Part shown: piece by piece, positions 42,352 to 51,381 of the stretch
How the letters are laid out: the number at the start of each line of letters is the position of its first letter
Position numbering within the stretch: position 1 is the stretch's first letter
Translations under genes and position numbers: made by a program
Assembly (NCBI GenBank): GCA_964478815.1
Contig: CAYZKY010000001.1
Coordinates: forward strand, 53,263 to 117,262
Length of the DNA stretch: 64,000 bases
DNA from: DASVNK01 sp964478815
Lineage (GTDB): Bacteria; Verrucomicrobiota; Verrucomicrobiia; Limisphaerales; SXQI01
Reading direction: 5' to 3'
The notes under the pieces: model-generated
Told to the model about the DNA's origin: nothing
The model's input: only the letters and a program-made list of their open reading frames with translations
The model's database searches: none

Positions 42352-42760
42352 GCTCACGCAGGCCAACGACCCAGCGGATTGGTTTGCCTTCGCGCAAGAG
42401 CGCCTTCATGCCGCCGATGTGCTTTGGAACTCCGATGGCTTGACGTTCACCGGGGTTGAGTGTCTCCAGGAAGCGGTTGAGCGATACCTGAAGGGATTCC
42501 TGATCGCCCGCGGATGGAGACTGGTCAAAACCCGTGACCTCAATCTTCTGGTGATTGAAGCGCGCGGCTTCGATCCGGCTTTTGGCCGGTTCGTAGAGAT
42601 GGCAGAAAAATTGACGGAGCAATTCTTTCTCCAGCACTATCCCGGATTGGACACGACGAACGTCGGGCTGGATTACGAAAAACTTCGAGAAGAAACCGCC
42701 GCGCTTGTCACTATGATCCAGGCGGCTCTTCCGTCGTACTTTCCGAACGCGACACAGTGA
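42341..42760 (+). CDS. HEPN-domain protein, partner of the MNT
   Basis: The 139-residue helical protein matches the COG2250-type HEPN layout: WFAFAQERLHAADVLW, VECLQEAVERYLKGFLI, then a KTRDLNLL stretch. That last stretch is normally KTHDL-like in the family; here the His is Arg65, so RNase activity may be altered or lost. Other HEPN proteins are RNases or structural partners. The stop overlaps the hpnJ GTG start by 4 bp (GTGA), so translation of hpnJ probably depends on it. ATG 42341 is chosen over upstream in-frame codons because the domain begins there. Confidence 0.85.
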   Translation: MLRKLTQANDPADWFAFAQERLHAADVLWNSDGLTFTGVECLQEAVERYLKGFLIARGWRLVKTRDLNLLVIEARGFDPAFGRFVEMAEKLTEQFFLQHYPGLDTTNVGLDYEKLREETAALVTMIQAALPSYFPNATQ

Positions 42761-44199
42761 AGACCTTATTCCTCTCCCCGCCTTCCTTCGACGGTTTCGA
42801 TGGCGGCGCCGGGGCGCGCTATCAGGCGAAGCGCGAGATCCGTTCCTTTTGGTATCCCACCTGGCTGGCGCAACCCGCCGCCCTCGTTCGGGACAGCAAG
42901 CTGATGGATTGCCCGCCGCACGACATCAATGTGCCGGCCTGTCTCGCGGAGGCGAAGCAATACGATCACGTCATCATTCATACCTCCACTCCTTCGCTGA
43001 AGAACGATTGCAAGGTAGCCGAGGCCATCAAAGCGCAGAAGCCGTCCACGACCATCGGCTTCATCGGCGCGCATGCTGCCGTGCTCCCCGCGGAAACGCT
43101 GAAAGCTTCGTCCGCCATCGACTGGGTGGGGCGCAAGGAATTCGATTTCACCTGCAAGGAAGTCGCCGAAGGCCGCCCCCTGCGCGAAGTGACCGGCCTC
43201 TCCTATCGCCACGAGGGCAAGATCGTCCACAATCCCGAACGCGAGCTGATCCAGGACATGGACTGCCTCCCGTGGGTGGTGGACGTCTACAAACGCGATT
43301 TGCAGATCGAGAAATATTCCATCGGTTATCTCAAGGAACCCTACGTCTCTCTCTACACCGGCCGCGGCTGCCCGGCGCAATGCACCTTCTGCCTCTGGCC
43401 GCAAACCATCGGCGGCCACAAATATCGCGTCCGCTCGGCGCAAAACGTGGCCGACGAAATGGCTCATGCGAAAAAGCTCTTTCCGCAAGTGCAGGAGTTT
43501 TTCTTCGATGACGACACCTTCACGGCGAATCTGCCTCGGGCCCGCGAGATCGCGCAAAAGCTTCGCCCGCTCGATCTGACTTGGTCCTGCAATAGCCGCG
43601 CGAACGTCAATTACGACACGATCAAACTGATGAAGGACTGCGGCCTGCGCCTCTTCCTCGTCGGCTACGAATCGGGCAATCAGCAGATTCTCGATCGCAT
43701 CAAAAAGGGGATCACGATCGAGGAAGCCAGGAAGTTTACTCAAGCCTGCAAGGATCTTGGCGTGATCATTCACGGTACTTTCATTCTTGGCCTGCCGGTC
43801 GAGACCAGGGAAAGCATCCAGGAAACGATCCGTTACGCGATGGAACTTGATGTCTTCAGCATCCAGGTCTCTCTGGCCGCGCCCTATCCCGGCACCGAGC
43901 TTTACGAGATGGCCCGCCAGAACGGCTGGTTCGCCAAGAAGGACAAGGCCGATATCGTCCACGGCGATGGGCTGCAACAGTCGACCTTGGAATACCCCGG
44001 TTTGACCAAGGAGGAGGTTTTCGAGTCCGTCGAACGCTTTTACCGTCAGTATTATCTCCGTCCACGCCCGATTCTCCGCATCCTCAAGACGATGCTCGAA
44101 GACAAGGAGGTGTTCGTCCGCCGCGTTCGCGAAGGCTACGAATTCTTCCGCACCATGGCGCAACGCCGCGAAGACCTCGCCGCCGCCGCGGCTGCATAG
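42757..44199 (+). CDS. hpnJ: Hopanoid biosynthesis radical SAM protein HpnJ
   Basis: HpnJ contracts the sugar ring of glucosaminyl-bacteriohopanetetrol to form the cyclitol ether headgroup. The 480-residue protein opens with the diagnostic MKTLFLSPPSFDGFDGGAGA segment, has a B12-binding-like N-terminal half, and the 4Fe-4S motif at Cys205, Cys209 and Cys212 (GRGCPAQCTFCLW). It starts with GTG overlapping the HEPN stop. The C-terminus ends in an Ala run. The glycosyltransferase and nucleosidase steps (HpnI, HpnK, HpnG) and squalene-hopene cyclase are not in the window. Confidence 0.92.
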   Translation: MKTLFLSPPSFDGFDGGAGARYQAKREIRSFWYPTWLAQPAALVRDSKLMDCPPHDINVPACLAEAKQYDHVIIHTSTPSLKNDCKVAEAIKAQKPSTTIGFIGAHAAVLPAETLKASSAIDWVGRKEFDFTCKEVAEGRPLREVTGLSYRHEGKIVHNPERELIQDMDCLPWVVDVYKRDLQIEKYSIGYLKEPYVSLYTGRGCPAQCTFCLWPQTIGGHKYRVRSAQNVADEMAHAKKLFPQVQEFFFDDDTFTANLPRAREIAQKLRPLDLTWSCNSRANVNYDTIKLMKDCGLRLFLVGYESGNQQILDRIKKGITIEEARKFTQACKDLGVIIHGTFILGLPVETRESIQETIRYAMELDVFSIQVSLAAPYPGTELYEMARQNGWFAKKDKADIVHGDGLQQSTLEYPGLTKEEVFESVERFYRQYYLRPRPILRILKTMLEDKEVFVRRVREGYEFFRTMAQRREDLAAAAAA

Positions 44200-44277
44200 C
44201 CCCCACGCGCGCCGCTGGCGCGTTTCGGCAAGGAATTCGCATTGAGTTTGGCTCTGTCGCTGGTAAAAGAAGGGGGT

Positions 44278-44913
44278 ATGCCCATTCGTGACATGCGTTT
44301 CGGTCGATTTCTCGCCGGCCTTGCCGGAGTCTTTGCCGTGATGGCGCTCCTGGCGGGCTGTGCCAGCACCACCGAGAACTCGGCTCCCATCGGGCCGGAC
44401 AGCGCCATCCCCAAGATTTCCGATAGCGTCGTCCAAGGGGACACTCTCCAGCTCAGCTTTCCCGGAGCCACGAACCTGAATGGCATGTTCCGCGTCGGGC
44501 CGGACGGTCTCGTGACGCTCCCGTATGTGGGCCAGGTGAATGTCGTGGGCAAGACGCCTGCCACCATCAAGACGGAACTCACCGAGCTTTATAAAAATCA
44601 GGTCAACGATCCCGAGGTGCTCGTTTCCATCGCCGGCTCGGCCAACATCGTCTACGTCATCGGCGCCGTGCTTCGCCCCGGCCGCGTCCCCCTGGATCGC
44701 CCCATGACCGTCCTTGAGATCATCATGGAGGTCGGCGGCTACAATCCTCAAACCGCCAACCTCAAGAAGGTCACCGTCATCCGGTACGAGGGAGATAAGA
44801 ACGTTCTGTACACCTTGAACCTGGATCCTGTCCTCAGCGGCGGCCAGGTGCCTCCGTTCTACGTCAAGCCTCGCGACACCATCCGGGTGCCGGAAAAAGT
44901 GCAGTGGTTCTAG
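44278..44913 (+). CDS. Polysaccharide export lipoprotein (Wza/OtnA-like)
   Basis: The protein has 211 residues with a lipobox LLAGC at the end of the signal. It has a Poly_export N-terminal domain (VVQGDTLQLSFPGATNLNG, DGLVTLPYVGQV) and SLBB-type repeats (VYVIGAVLRPGRVPLD, VLEIIMEVGGYN). Such proteins form the outer-membrane pore for capsule or exopolysaccharide. ATG 44278 is chosen for its ribosome-binding site GAAGGGGG; an upstream in-frame TTG at 44242 exists. It lies 78 bp after hpnJ and may be part of that transcript. Confidence 0.88.
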   Translation: MPIRDMRFGRFLAGLAGVFAVMALLAGCASTTENSAPIGPDSAIPKISDSVVQGDTLQLSFPGATNLNGMFRVGPDGLVTLPYVGQVNVVGKTPATIKTELTELYKNQVNDPEVLVSIAGSANIVYVIGAVLRPGRVPLDRPMTVLEIIMEVGGYNPQTANLKKVTVIRYEGDKNVLYTLNLDPVLSGGQVPPFYVKPRDTIRVPEKVQWF

Positions 44914-45036
44914 CCGGCGCGCCGGATTCTTTGCAGGGCTGTTCCGGCGAGGCTGTTGGCTAATCGTCCGTTGCTCAATTCGCACCGAATCGCCGGCGCC
45001 GTTCGGCCGCGACCACCCACTTTCGTTTCCGATCGC

Positions 45037-45465
45037 TCAGCGGCGGCGCGGCGGCGCGAAAGTCTCCCGGAAGCAGGATTCCAGGTGGCGCACTTCGCGC
45101 ACGCCTTCGCCATCCAGAAGCACTTCCACCACATCGAACCGGTATTTCACATACGGGTCGTCCAGCTTGCGGCGATACTCGGCGGCCGCCCGGCTCAGCG
45201 CGCGCCGTTTCGCCGCGTTCACCGCGCGCGCCGGACGCACGAAGGCTTCCGAGGAACGCGTCTTAACCTCCACGAACACAAGGCAATCCGCTTCGCGAAA
45301 CACCAGGTCGATCTCCCCGCGGCGTGTCGCAAAGTTGGAGGTCAGGAACCGCAGCCCCTTGCCTTGCAGAAAAGCCCGCGCCGCGCGCTCGCCGATGGCG
45401 CCGTGGGCGTGCGCTACGGGAGCCGGCGGCTTCCTCCAGAATAATATTTTCGACCAAACGCTCAT
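45037..45465 (-). CDS. YraN/UPF0102-family endonuclease-like protein
   Basis: The 142-residue protein has the restriction-endonuclease-like core GEIDLVFRE ... VFVEVKTR (D-ExK), which defines the UPF0102 family, often found beside rnhB. The role is thought to be nucleic-acid processing, with some evidence for Holliday-junction cleavage in relatives. It overlaps rnhB by 4 bp (ATGA). Confidence 0.9.
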   Translation of the reverse strand: MSVWSKILFWRKPPAPVAHAHGAIGERAARAFLQGKGLRFLTSNFATRRGEIDLVFREADCLVFVEVKTRSSEAFVRPARAVNAAKRRALSRAAAEYRRKLDDPYVKYRFDVVEVLLDGEGVREVRHLESCFRETFAPPRRR

Positions 45466-46112
45466 CCGCTCCCGAATAGGTCCAGTTCGGGCTGCCGCAA
45501 CGGCGAGAATGAGCGGCGGTGCAGCGGGCAGGGGCCATGCCGGCGCAAGGCGGCGAGGTGCTCCGGCGTCGGGTAACCCTTATGCCGGGCGAACCCGTAG
45601 GCGGGGTAAATCTGATCGTACGCAATCATCAGCCGGTCGCGCGTGACTTTCGCCAGAACGCTCGCCGCGGCGATGGAATAACTTTTGGCATCCCCCTCGA
45701 TGATCGGGGTCTGAGGGCAGGGGTGCGGAAAAGAATCCCGCCCATCCACCAGCGTGTGGTCCGGCGCTTCGATCAGGCCGGAGAGCGCCGTCGCCATGGC
45801 CTGCAGTGAGGCGCGCAGGATATTCATGCGGTCGATCGTTTCCGCCTCGACGGCCACCACCGCCCGCGCGATCTCCCCGTGGCCCATGAGAAACTCGAAG
45901 TATCGATCCCGCGCGGCGGCGGAAAGCTGCTTCGAATCGTTCAAGCCGGCGAGTTCGGGCGGCAGGCCCTGTTCAATCCAACACACGGGAAGACAAACCA
46001 CCGCTGCCACTACCGGGCCTGCCAGCGGGCCTCGACCGGCTTCATCCGCGCCGGCGATCCTTCGCCCACCTCGGGCCAGGCAGAGGCGCTCGTATTGAAA
46101 GCGATCCAGCAT
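45462..46112 (-). CDS. rnhB: Ribonuclease HII
   Basis: The 216-residue enzyme removes misincorporated ribonucleotides and RNA primers from DNA. It shows GADEAGRGPLAGPVVAA, LNDSKQLS, the DGRDSF block and the KSYSIAAASVLAKVTRD motif, with the acidic catalytic residues in place. It is translationally coupled to the YraN-family gene downstream. A divergent gene starts 134 bp away. Confidence 0.96.
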   Translation of the reverse strand: MLDRFQYERLCLARGGRRIAGADEAGRGPLAGPVVAAVVCLPVCWIEQGLPPELAGLNDSKQLSAAARDRYFEFLMGHGEIARAVVAVEAETIDRMNILRASLQAMATALSGLIEAPDHTLVDGRDSFPHPCPQTPIIEGDAKSYSIAAASVLAKVTRDRLMIAYDQIYPAYGFARHKGYPTPEHLAALRRHGPCPLHRRSFSPLRQPELDLFGSG

Positions 46113-46204
46113 GTTCGCGATTCGGTGTACGGTTTCGGCGCTCGCCGGTCAATGCCGGGTGCCAACAAGGATGAAGCGGAGAATGAATATGGTGGGCGCG
46201 GTGG

Positions 46205-46233
46205 TTGCTTTGGGGGGAGCGGTTCGGTATAAG
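46205..46233 (+). promoter_or_regulatory. Promoter of the second cytochrome megaprotein (near-leaderless)
   Basis: TTGCTT (46205-46210), exactly 17 bases, and TATAAG (46228-46233) are followed after 13 bases by ATG 46247, so the predicted leader is only about 6 nucleotides. Confidence 0.6.
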
Positions 46234-46246
46234 GTTGGGCTGACAC

Positions 46247-49200
46247 ATGAAGATTCTTGGACGATTGGTGTTGTGCGCCGTTTTGTGGCTGGGCGGCGGG
46301 ACGGCGGAGGGCTTAGGACAGGCGGCGGGTGCGGCGACGCGGCCGGCGGTTCCACCGACATTCGAATTCCGGGATGGGGACCGGGTGGCGTTCCTGGGAG
46401 ATACGTGGGTGGAGCGGGAGCAATCGTACGGGTATATCGAGGCGCGGCTGACCTCGCGGCTGGTGGGGAAGCGGGTGATTTTCCGAAATCTGGCGTGGAG
46501 CGCGGATACGGTGCTTGGGGAGTCGCGGGCGGGATTCGATGCGCCGGAGAAAGGATTCGACCGGTTGAAGGAGCAGTTGGAGGCGATCAAACCGACCGTG
46601 GCGTTACTGGGATATGGGATGGCGCATTCGTTCGAGGGGGAGCCGGGGCTGGAGCGGTTTCGGGCGGACATGAAGAAGCTGCTGGAGACGATCGAGGACA
46701 TTTCGCCAGGGGTGCGGTTTATATTTTGCAGCCCATTGCGGCACGAAAATCTGGGAGGCGGGCTGCCGAATCCGGCGGGGCACAACGAGCAATTGAAATT
46801 GTACAGCGAAGCGCTCCGGGCGATCGCGGAGGAGCGGAAGGCGCATTTTATTCCGTTGTTCGATCTGTGGTCGCCGGTGCGGGAGCAAACGGGGCCGCCC
46901 CTCACGGATAACGGGATTCACCCGACGGCGCGGGGGTACTGGCGGCTGGCGACCTTCATCGAGCAGGGGCTGGGGTTGAGCCCGGTGCGGTGGCGGGTGG
47001 GAATCACCGCAGAGGGAACGGCGCGCGAAGGGAGCACGGGGTTGAATGTGGCGGAAGTGCAGAAACACCGGACCTCGGTGCGGTTCGAAGGGCAAGATCG
47101 ATTCATGCTGACGAGCCCTGCCCCGGCTTATCGATCCCGGACCAACGACTGGGCCGGTGGCCTCATGCAATTCGTGGACCTGGACCCGGGCCGGTACACC
47201 CTGACGGTGGATGGCGAGCCGGTGGCCAGCTTTACGAACGAGGAGTGGGCGGGTGGGAAATCGTTTTTCCGGGGGCCGCATTTTCGGCAAGCGGAGCAAT
47301 TGCGGGAAGCCATCGTGCAGAAGAACGAGTTGTTCTTCCACCGCTGGCGGCCGCAGAACCAGACATACCTGTTTGGCTTTCGCAAGTACGAGCAGGGGCA
47401 GAATGCGAAGGAAATTCCGATGTTCGATCCGCTCATCAGCGACGCGGAAGAACGGATTTTTGCGCTCGCGTCGTTGAAGAAGCGGACCTACGAGCTGCGG
47501 CCGCACCAGCCCGCGGACGATGCGGCGCTGGCGGCTCCGATCATGCCGCCGAAGCCGGTGGCTCCGGTCTCGTTCCAGCAGCCGTCCATGCCAAAGCCGG
47601 ATTTCACGCTGGGGGAGGGCTTGGAGCTGACGTTGTTCGCGGAGAATCCGAATCTGGCCAAGCCGATCCACATGAATTTCGATCCGGAAGGGCGGTTGTG
47701 GGTGGCGAGTTCGGAGGTATATCCGCAAATCCAGCCGGGGCAGGCGGCGACGGACAAGATTTTGGTGATCGAGGATACGGACCGGGACGGGAAGGCCGAC
47801 AAGTCGACGGTGTTCGCGGATGGGTTACTCATCCCGACCGGCGTGGAGCCCGGGGATGGCGGGGCGTATGTGGCGAATTCGACCGAGCTGGTGTTCTTCA
47901 AGGACACGGACGGGGACGGCCGGGCCGATTCGAAGCGGATCATGCTTTCGGGCTTCGGGACGGAAGATACGCATCATATTTTGCACACACTGCGCTGGGG
48001 GCACGACGGCCAGCTTTACATGAACCAGTCGATCTACATCCACAGCCATGTGGAGACGCCGCACGGCGTGGTGCGGCTGGATAGCGGCGGGATCTGGAAT
48101 TTCCGGCCTTCGACTTACGAACTGGGCGTTCACATGAAGGGGCTGGTGAATTCGTGGGGCCATCACTTCGACAAGTTCGGCCAGTCCTTCGTGACGGACG
48201 GCGCGGGCGGGGAAGGGATCAACTGGGTGATCCCGCAGGCGATGTATGTAACCTACGAAGGCGCGCGCCGGATCATGAACAGCGTGAGCCCGGGGAGTCA
48301 TCCGAAGTTTTGCGGGATCGAAGTGATCGAGAGCGAACATTTTCCGGCGGATTGGCAGGGCTCGATCGTGACGTGCGATTTCCGGGCGAACCGGGTCGTG
48401 CGGTTCACGATCAACGAGAAGGACGCAGGCTACATTACTCAGCAGCAGGCGGACTTGATCCGGACGACCGATGTGTCCTTCCGGCCGGTGGATGTAAAGA
48501 TCGGGCCGGACGGCGCGCTCTACTTCGCGGATTGGTCCAACCCGGTGATTCAACATGGGGAAGTGGATTTCCGCGATCCGCGCCGGGATCATGTGCATGG
48601 GCGCATCTGGCGGCTGGCCTACAAAGGGCGCGCCAAGCTGAGCCCGCCCGATTTGCGGAAGACCGAATCGACGGCCTTGCTGGATCTGTTGCTCTCGCCG
48701 AATGGACATCTCCGGCAGCAGGCCCGGCGGGTGCTGACCGAGCGGGGGGCGGCGGTCAAGTCCGCCCTGGACGCATGGACGCTGGCGCAAGCCGAGGAGG
48801 GAGCCCAACTCGAAGCGTTGTGGATGTATCAATCGCTCGACCTGCCGAACACGGCGCTGCTCGACGTGCTGTTGCAGGCGAAGGACGGCCGCATTCGGGC
48901 GGCGGCGGTGCGGGTGTTGAGCTTCTGGCGGAACCGCGTGCCGAATCCGATCGAGGCCCTGAGTCCGCGCGTGGCGGATGAGCATCCGCGGGTGCGGCTG
49001 GAAGCGGTGCGCGCCGTGGCGAAAATCCCGGCGGCACAATCGGCTGAATTGGTGCTGAGCGCTCTTGATCGCCCGATGGATCGGTTTCTCGATTATGCCA
49101 TCTGGCTGAGCATTAACGACCTGGCCCATCCCTGGGTCGAAGCGGTCAAGAGCGGCGCGTGGAAATTCGAAGGCCGCGAGAAGCAACTCGAATTCGCGCT

Positions 49201-50866
49201 CAAGGCGATCGAGCCCGCGCAGGCCAGCGGGGTATTGAAGCAGGTGCTGGCCGGCCAAAAGCTGTCGCCGGACGGGCCTTGGATCGATTTGATTGCCAGC
49301 GCCGGGGGGCCGGAGGAACTGGCCCTGCTGTTCGAAGAGGCGCGCGGCACGGCCTTCCCGGATGCCGTGAAAATCAGAGCGCTGCGCGGCCTGGGCGAAG
49401 CCGCACGGCTCCGCCAGGCCCGACCGCAAACGGGGCAGGAGGGGCTTCCCGCGTTCTTCGAGCATGCGAACGCCGAGGTGCGGGCCGCCGCGCTGCGGCT
49501 GGCCGGGCTCTGGAAGCAGGCCGGCACCGCGCCGCAACTCCTCGCGCTCGCCGCGAAAGAGAATCCCGCGCCCGTGCGGGAAGCCGTGTTCCAAAGTTTG
49601 CGCGAACTCGGCGGCGAAACGGTGGTGAGCGGGTTAACGGAACTGGCGGGCGACACGCAGCCGCTGGGGATTCGTGTGGAAGCCGTGAAAGCGCTGGTTG
49701 CGATCGATCTCGCCAAGGGCGCGCCGCTGGCCGCGGCGGTGGCCGCTGCGCTCGATTCCGAAGAAGCGGCCTTGGCGTTTTGGCGCAGTTTATTGGCGCA
49801 GCGCGGCGCGGCGCCGGTGCTGGCGCAGGCGCTGCCGAAATCCGGCCTGCCGGTCCCGGTGGCCAAAGCTGGACTGCGCGCGGCGCGTGAAGGAGGCCGC
49901 AACGAACCGAATCTGGTGCTGGCCTTTTCGCGAAATCTCGAAGGAGAGGGCGCGGCCGTGAATCTCTCGCCCGAAGAGATCAATCGCCTGGTTTCATTCG
50001 TCCGGGAGAAGGGGGATCCGGTGCGAGGCGAGAAGATTTATCGCCGGGCCGAGTTCGCCTGCGTGACCTGCCATTCCATCGGCGGCGCCGGAGGCAAGGC
50101 CGGACCGGACCTGACGAGCATCGGCACCAGCGCGCCGGCGGATTATTTGATCGAATCGGTGCTCTTTCCGAATCGCAAGGTGAAGGAAGGCTTTCACTCG
50201 GTCGTCGTCGAAACGAACGATGGCGAAGAAGTTTCCGGCATTCTCGTGCGGGAGAATAGCGAGCAAGTAGTGCTGCGCGATGCGAGCAACCGCGAAGTCT
50301 CCATTCCGAAGAATAATGTGCAGAAGCGGGCCGTCGGCGGCTCGATCATGCCCGCCGGCTTGATCGATGGGTTGGGCGAACAGGAACAGGCGGATCTGTA
50401 TCGCTTCCTGACCGAGTTGGGCAAGCCCGGCCCGTTCGACGCCTCGAAAGGCAATGTGGCGCGGAGCTGGCGCCTGATGGCGCGCACAATCGATCTCGCT
50501 CAATTCCCGGACGAGAAGATCGCGACCATGGACCACAGTAACTGGGATCCGGCGGTGACCCTCGTGGACGGTCGTCTGCCCAAGGAGCTTCTGGAAGCGA
50601 GCATCCGGCGGCTGCGCTATCGCAACCCGGAAGGATTATATGCCGTCACCCAATTCGAGGCGGCCAAGGCCGGGCCGGTCACGCTCGAATTTCCGCGACT
50701 GGAAAAGGCCGCGCTCTGGATCGATGGCCAGGCGCATCCCATCGGCCCGCGCGTCACGGTGGATCTGCCGGCCGGCCGGCATACACTGGTGCTGCGGCTG
50801 GACGCCGGCACTTTCCCGGAGTACCTCACGGCTGGAGCCAGCGACGCCACCTTCGTGAACAATTGA
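46247..50866 (+). CDS. SGNH-like / PVC dehydrogenase / HEAT / cytochrome c megaprotein
   Basis: The protein has 1,539 residues with a signal peptide (VLCAVLWLGGGTAEG). Residues 40-270 resemble an SGNH/GDSL hydrolase, with GDT in place of GDS in block I and an intact DNGIHPT block V. A dehydrogenase-type beta-propeller covers about 455-850 (NLAKPIHMNFDPEGRLWVA, EF-hand-like DTDRDGKAD and DTDGDGRAD). HEAT-like repeats follow to about 1260. A haem domain has CVTCH near 1272, and a C-terminal beta domain ends the protein. Extracytoplasmic oxidation of a carbohydrate or related substrate is inferred. The SGNH nucleophile Ser appears replaced by Thr, so the N-terminal domain may be inactive. Confidence 0.88.
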   Translation: MKILGRLVLCAVLWLGGGTAEGLGQAAGAATRPAVPPTFEFRDGDRVAFLGDTWVEREQSYGYIEARLTSRLVGKRVIFRNLAWSADTVLGESRAGFDAPEKGFDRLKEQLEAIKPTVALLGYGMAHSFEGEPGLERFRADMKKLLETIEDISPGVRFIFCSPLRHENLGGGLPNPAGHNEQLKLYSEALRAIAEERKAHFIPLFDLWSPVREQTGPPLTDNGIHPTARGYWRLATFIEQGLGLSPVRWRVGITAEGTAREGSTGLNVAEVQKHRTSVRFEGQDRFMLTSPAPAYRSRTNDWAGGLMQFVDLDPGRYTLTVDGEPVASFTNEEWAGGKSFFRGPHFRQAEQLREAIVQKNELFFHRWRPQNQTYLFGFRKYEQGQNAKEIPMFDPLISDAEERIFALASLKKRTYELRPHQPADDAALAAPIMPPKPVAPVSFQQPSMPKPDFTLGEGLELTLFAENPNLAKPIHMNFDPEGRLWVASSEVYPQIQPGQAATDKILVIEDTDRDGKADKSTVFADGLLIPTGVEPGDGGAYVANSTELVFFKDTDGDGRADSKRIMLSGFGTEDTHHILHTLRWGHDGQLYMNQSIYIHSHVETPHGVVRLDSGGIWNFRPSTYELGVHMKGLVNSWGHHFDKFGQSFVTDGAGGEGINWVIPQAMYVTYEGARRIMNSVSPGSHPKFCGIEVIESEHFPADWQGSIVTCDFRANRVVRFTINEKDAGYITQQQADLIRTTDVSFRPVDVKIGPDGALYFADWSNPVIQHGEVDFRDPRRDHVHGRIWRLAYKGRAKLSPPDLRKTESTALLDLLLSPNGHLRQQARRVLTERGAAVKSALDAWTLAQAEEGAQLEALWMYQSLDLPNTALLDVLLQAKDGRIRAAAVRVLSFWRNRVPNPIEALSPRVADEHPRVRLEAVRAVAKIPAAQSAELVLSALDRPMDRFLDYAIWLSINDLAHPWVEAVKSGAWKFEGREKQLEFALKAIEPAQASGVLKQVLAGQKLSPDGPWIDLIASAGGPEELALLFEEARGTAFPDAVKIRALRGLGEAARLRQARPQTGQEGLPAFFEHANAEVRAAALRLAGLWKQAGTAPQLLALAAKENPAPVREAVFQSLRELGGETVVSGLTELAGDTQPLGIRVEAVKALVAIDLAKGAPLAAAVAAALDSEEAALAFWRSLLAQRGAAPVLAQALPKSGLPVPVAKAGLRAAREGGRNEPNLVLAFSRNLEGEGAAVNLSPEEINRLVSFVREKGDPVRGEKIYRRAEFACVTCHSIGGAGGKAGPDLTSIGTSAPADYLIESVLFPNRKVKEGFHSVVVETNDGEEVSGILVRENSEQVVLRDASNREVSIPKNNVQKRAVGGSIMPAGLIDGLGEQEQADLYRFLTELGKPGPFDASKGNVARSWRLMARTIDLAQFPDEKIATMDHSNWDPAVTLVDGRLPKELLEASIRRLRYRNPEGLYAVTQFEAAKAGPVTLEFPRLEKAALWIDGQAHPIGPRVTVDLPAGRHTLVLRLDAGTFPEYLTAGASDATFVNN

Positions 50867-50873
50867 GCCCTCC

Positions 50874-51341
50874 ATGAAACCTGCCCTTCGGCGTTTGTTC
50901 CAGTCTGTTTCGTCCGTCCTGCTGGCGGGGCTGCTCACGGGCTGCTCCACCGCCTTTAACAAGGAATGGAAAGCCGCGTTGCTCAGTCCGGCTCCGGCCG
51001 GCGATCTGGCCGGGGCGTGGGAGGGCACCTGGAGCAGCGCTCCCACCGGCCATGCCGGGCGGCTCCGCTGCATCATGGTGCCCAAATCCGCCACCGAGTA
51101 CGACGCGAAGTTCCATGCGAACTACAAAAAGGTGCTCAGCTTCGGGTACACTGTCCCGATGGAGGTGCAGAGGGTCGGCGATAGCTGGAAATTCAGCGGC
51201 GAGGCCGATCTCGGCAAACTGGCTGGGGGCGTTTACACCTACGAAGGAGCGTCGAGCGCGCGGCAGTTCTTTTCAACTTATCACTGTCAGCGCGACCACG
51301 GCAAATTTGAGATGACTCGTCCGCCGTCTGCCGCGCCGTAA
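50874..51341 (+). CDS. Small lipoprotein of unknown function
   Basis: The 155-residue protein has lipobox LLTGC after a hydrophobic signal, followed by a compact domain with AWEGTWSSAPTGHAGRLRC and FGYTVPMEVQR, which looks like a lipocalin/avidin-like beta-barrel by strand pattern only. It starts 7 bp after the megaprotein stop, so it is probably in the same operon and lies on the outer membrane. No motif assigns a function. Confidence 0.7.
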   Translation: MKPALRRLFQSVSSVLLAGLLTGCSTAFNKEWKAALLSPAPAGDLAGAWEGTWSSAPTGHAGRLRCIMVPKSATEYDAKFHANYKKVLSFGYTVPMEVQRVGDSWKFSGEADLGKLAGGVYTYEGASSARQFFSTYHCQRDHGKFEMTRPPSAAP

Positions 51342-51381
51342 ACCGTTCGCTCCGGCTCACCCTCTGTCGCAACTTGGAGGC

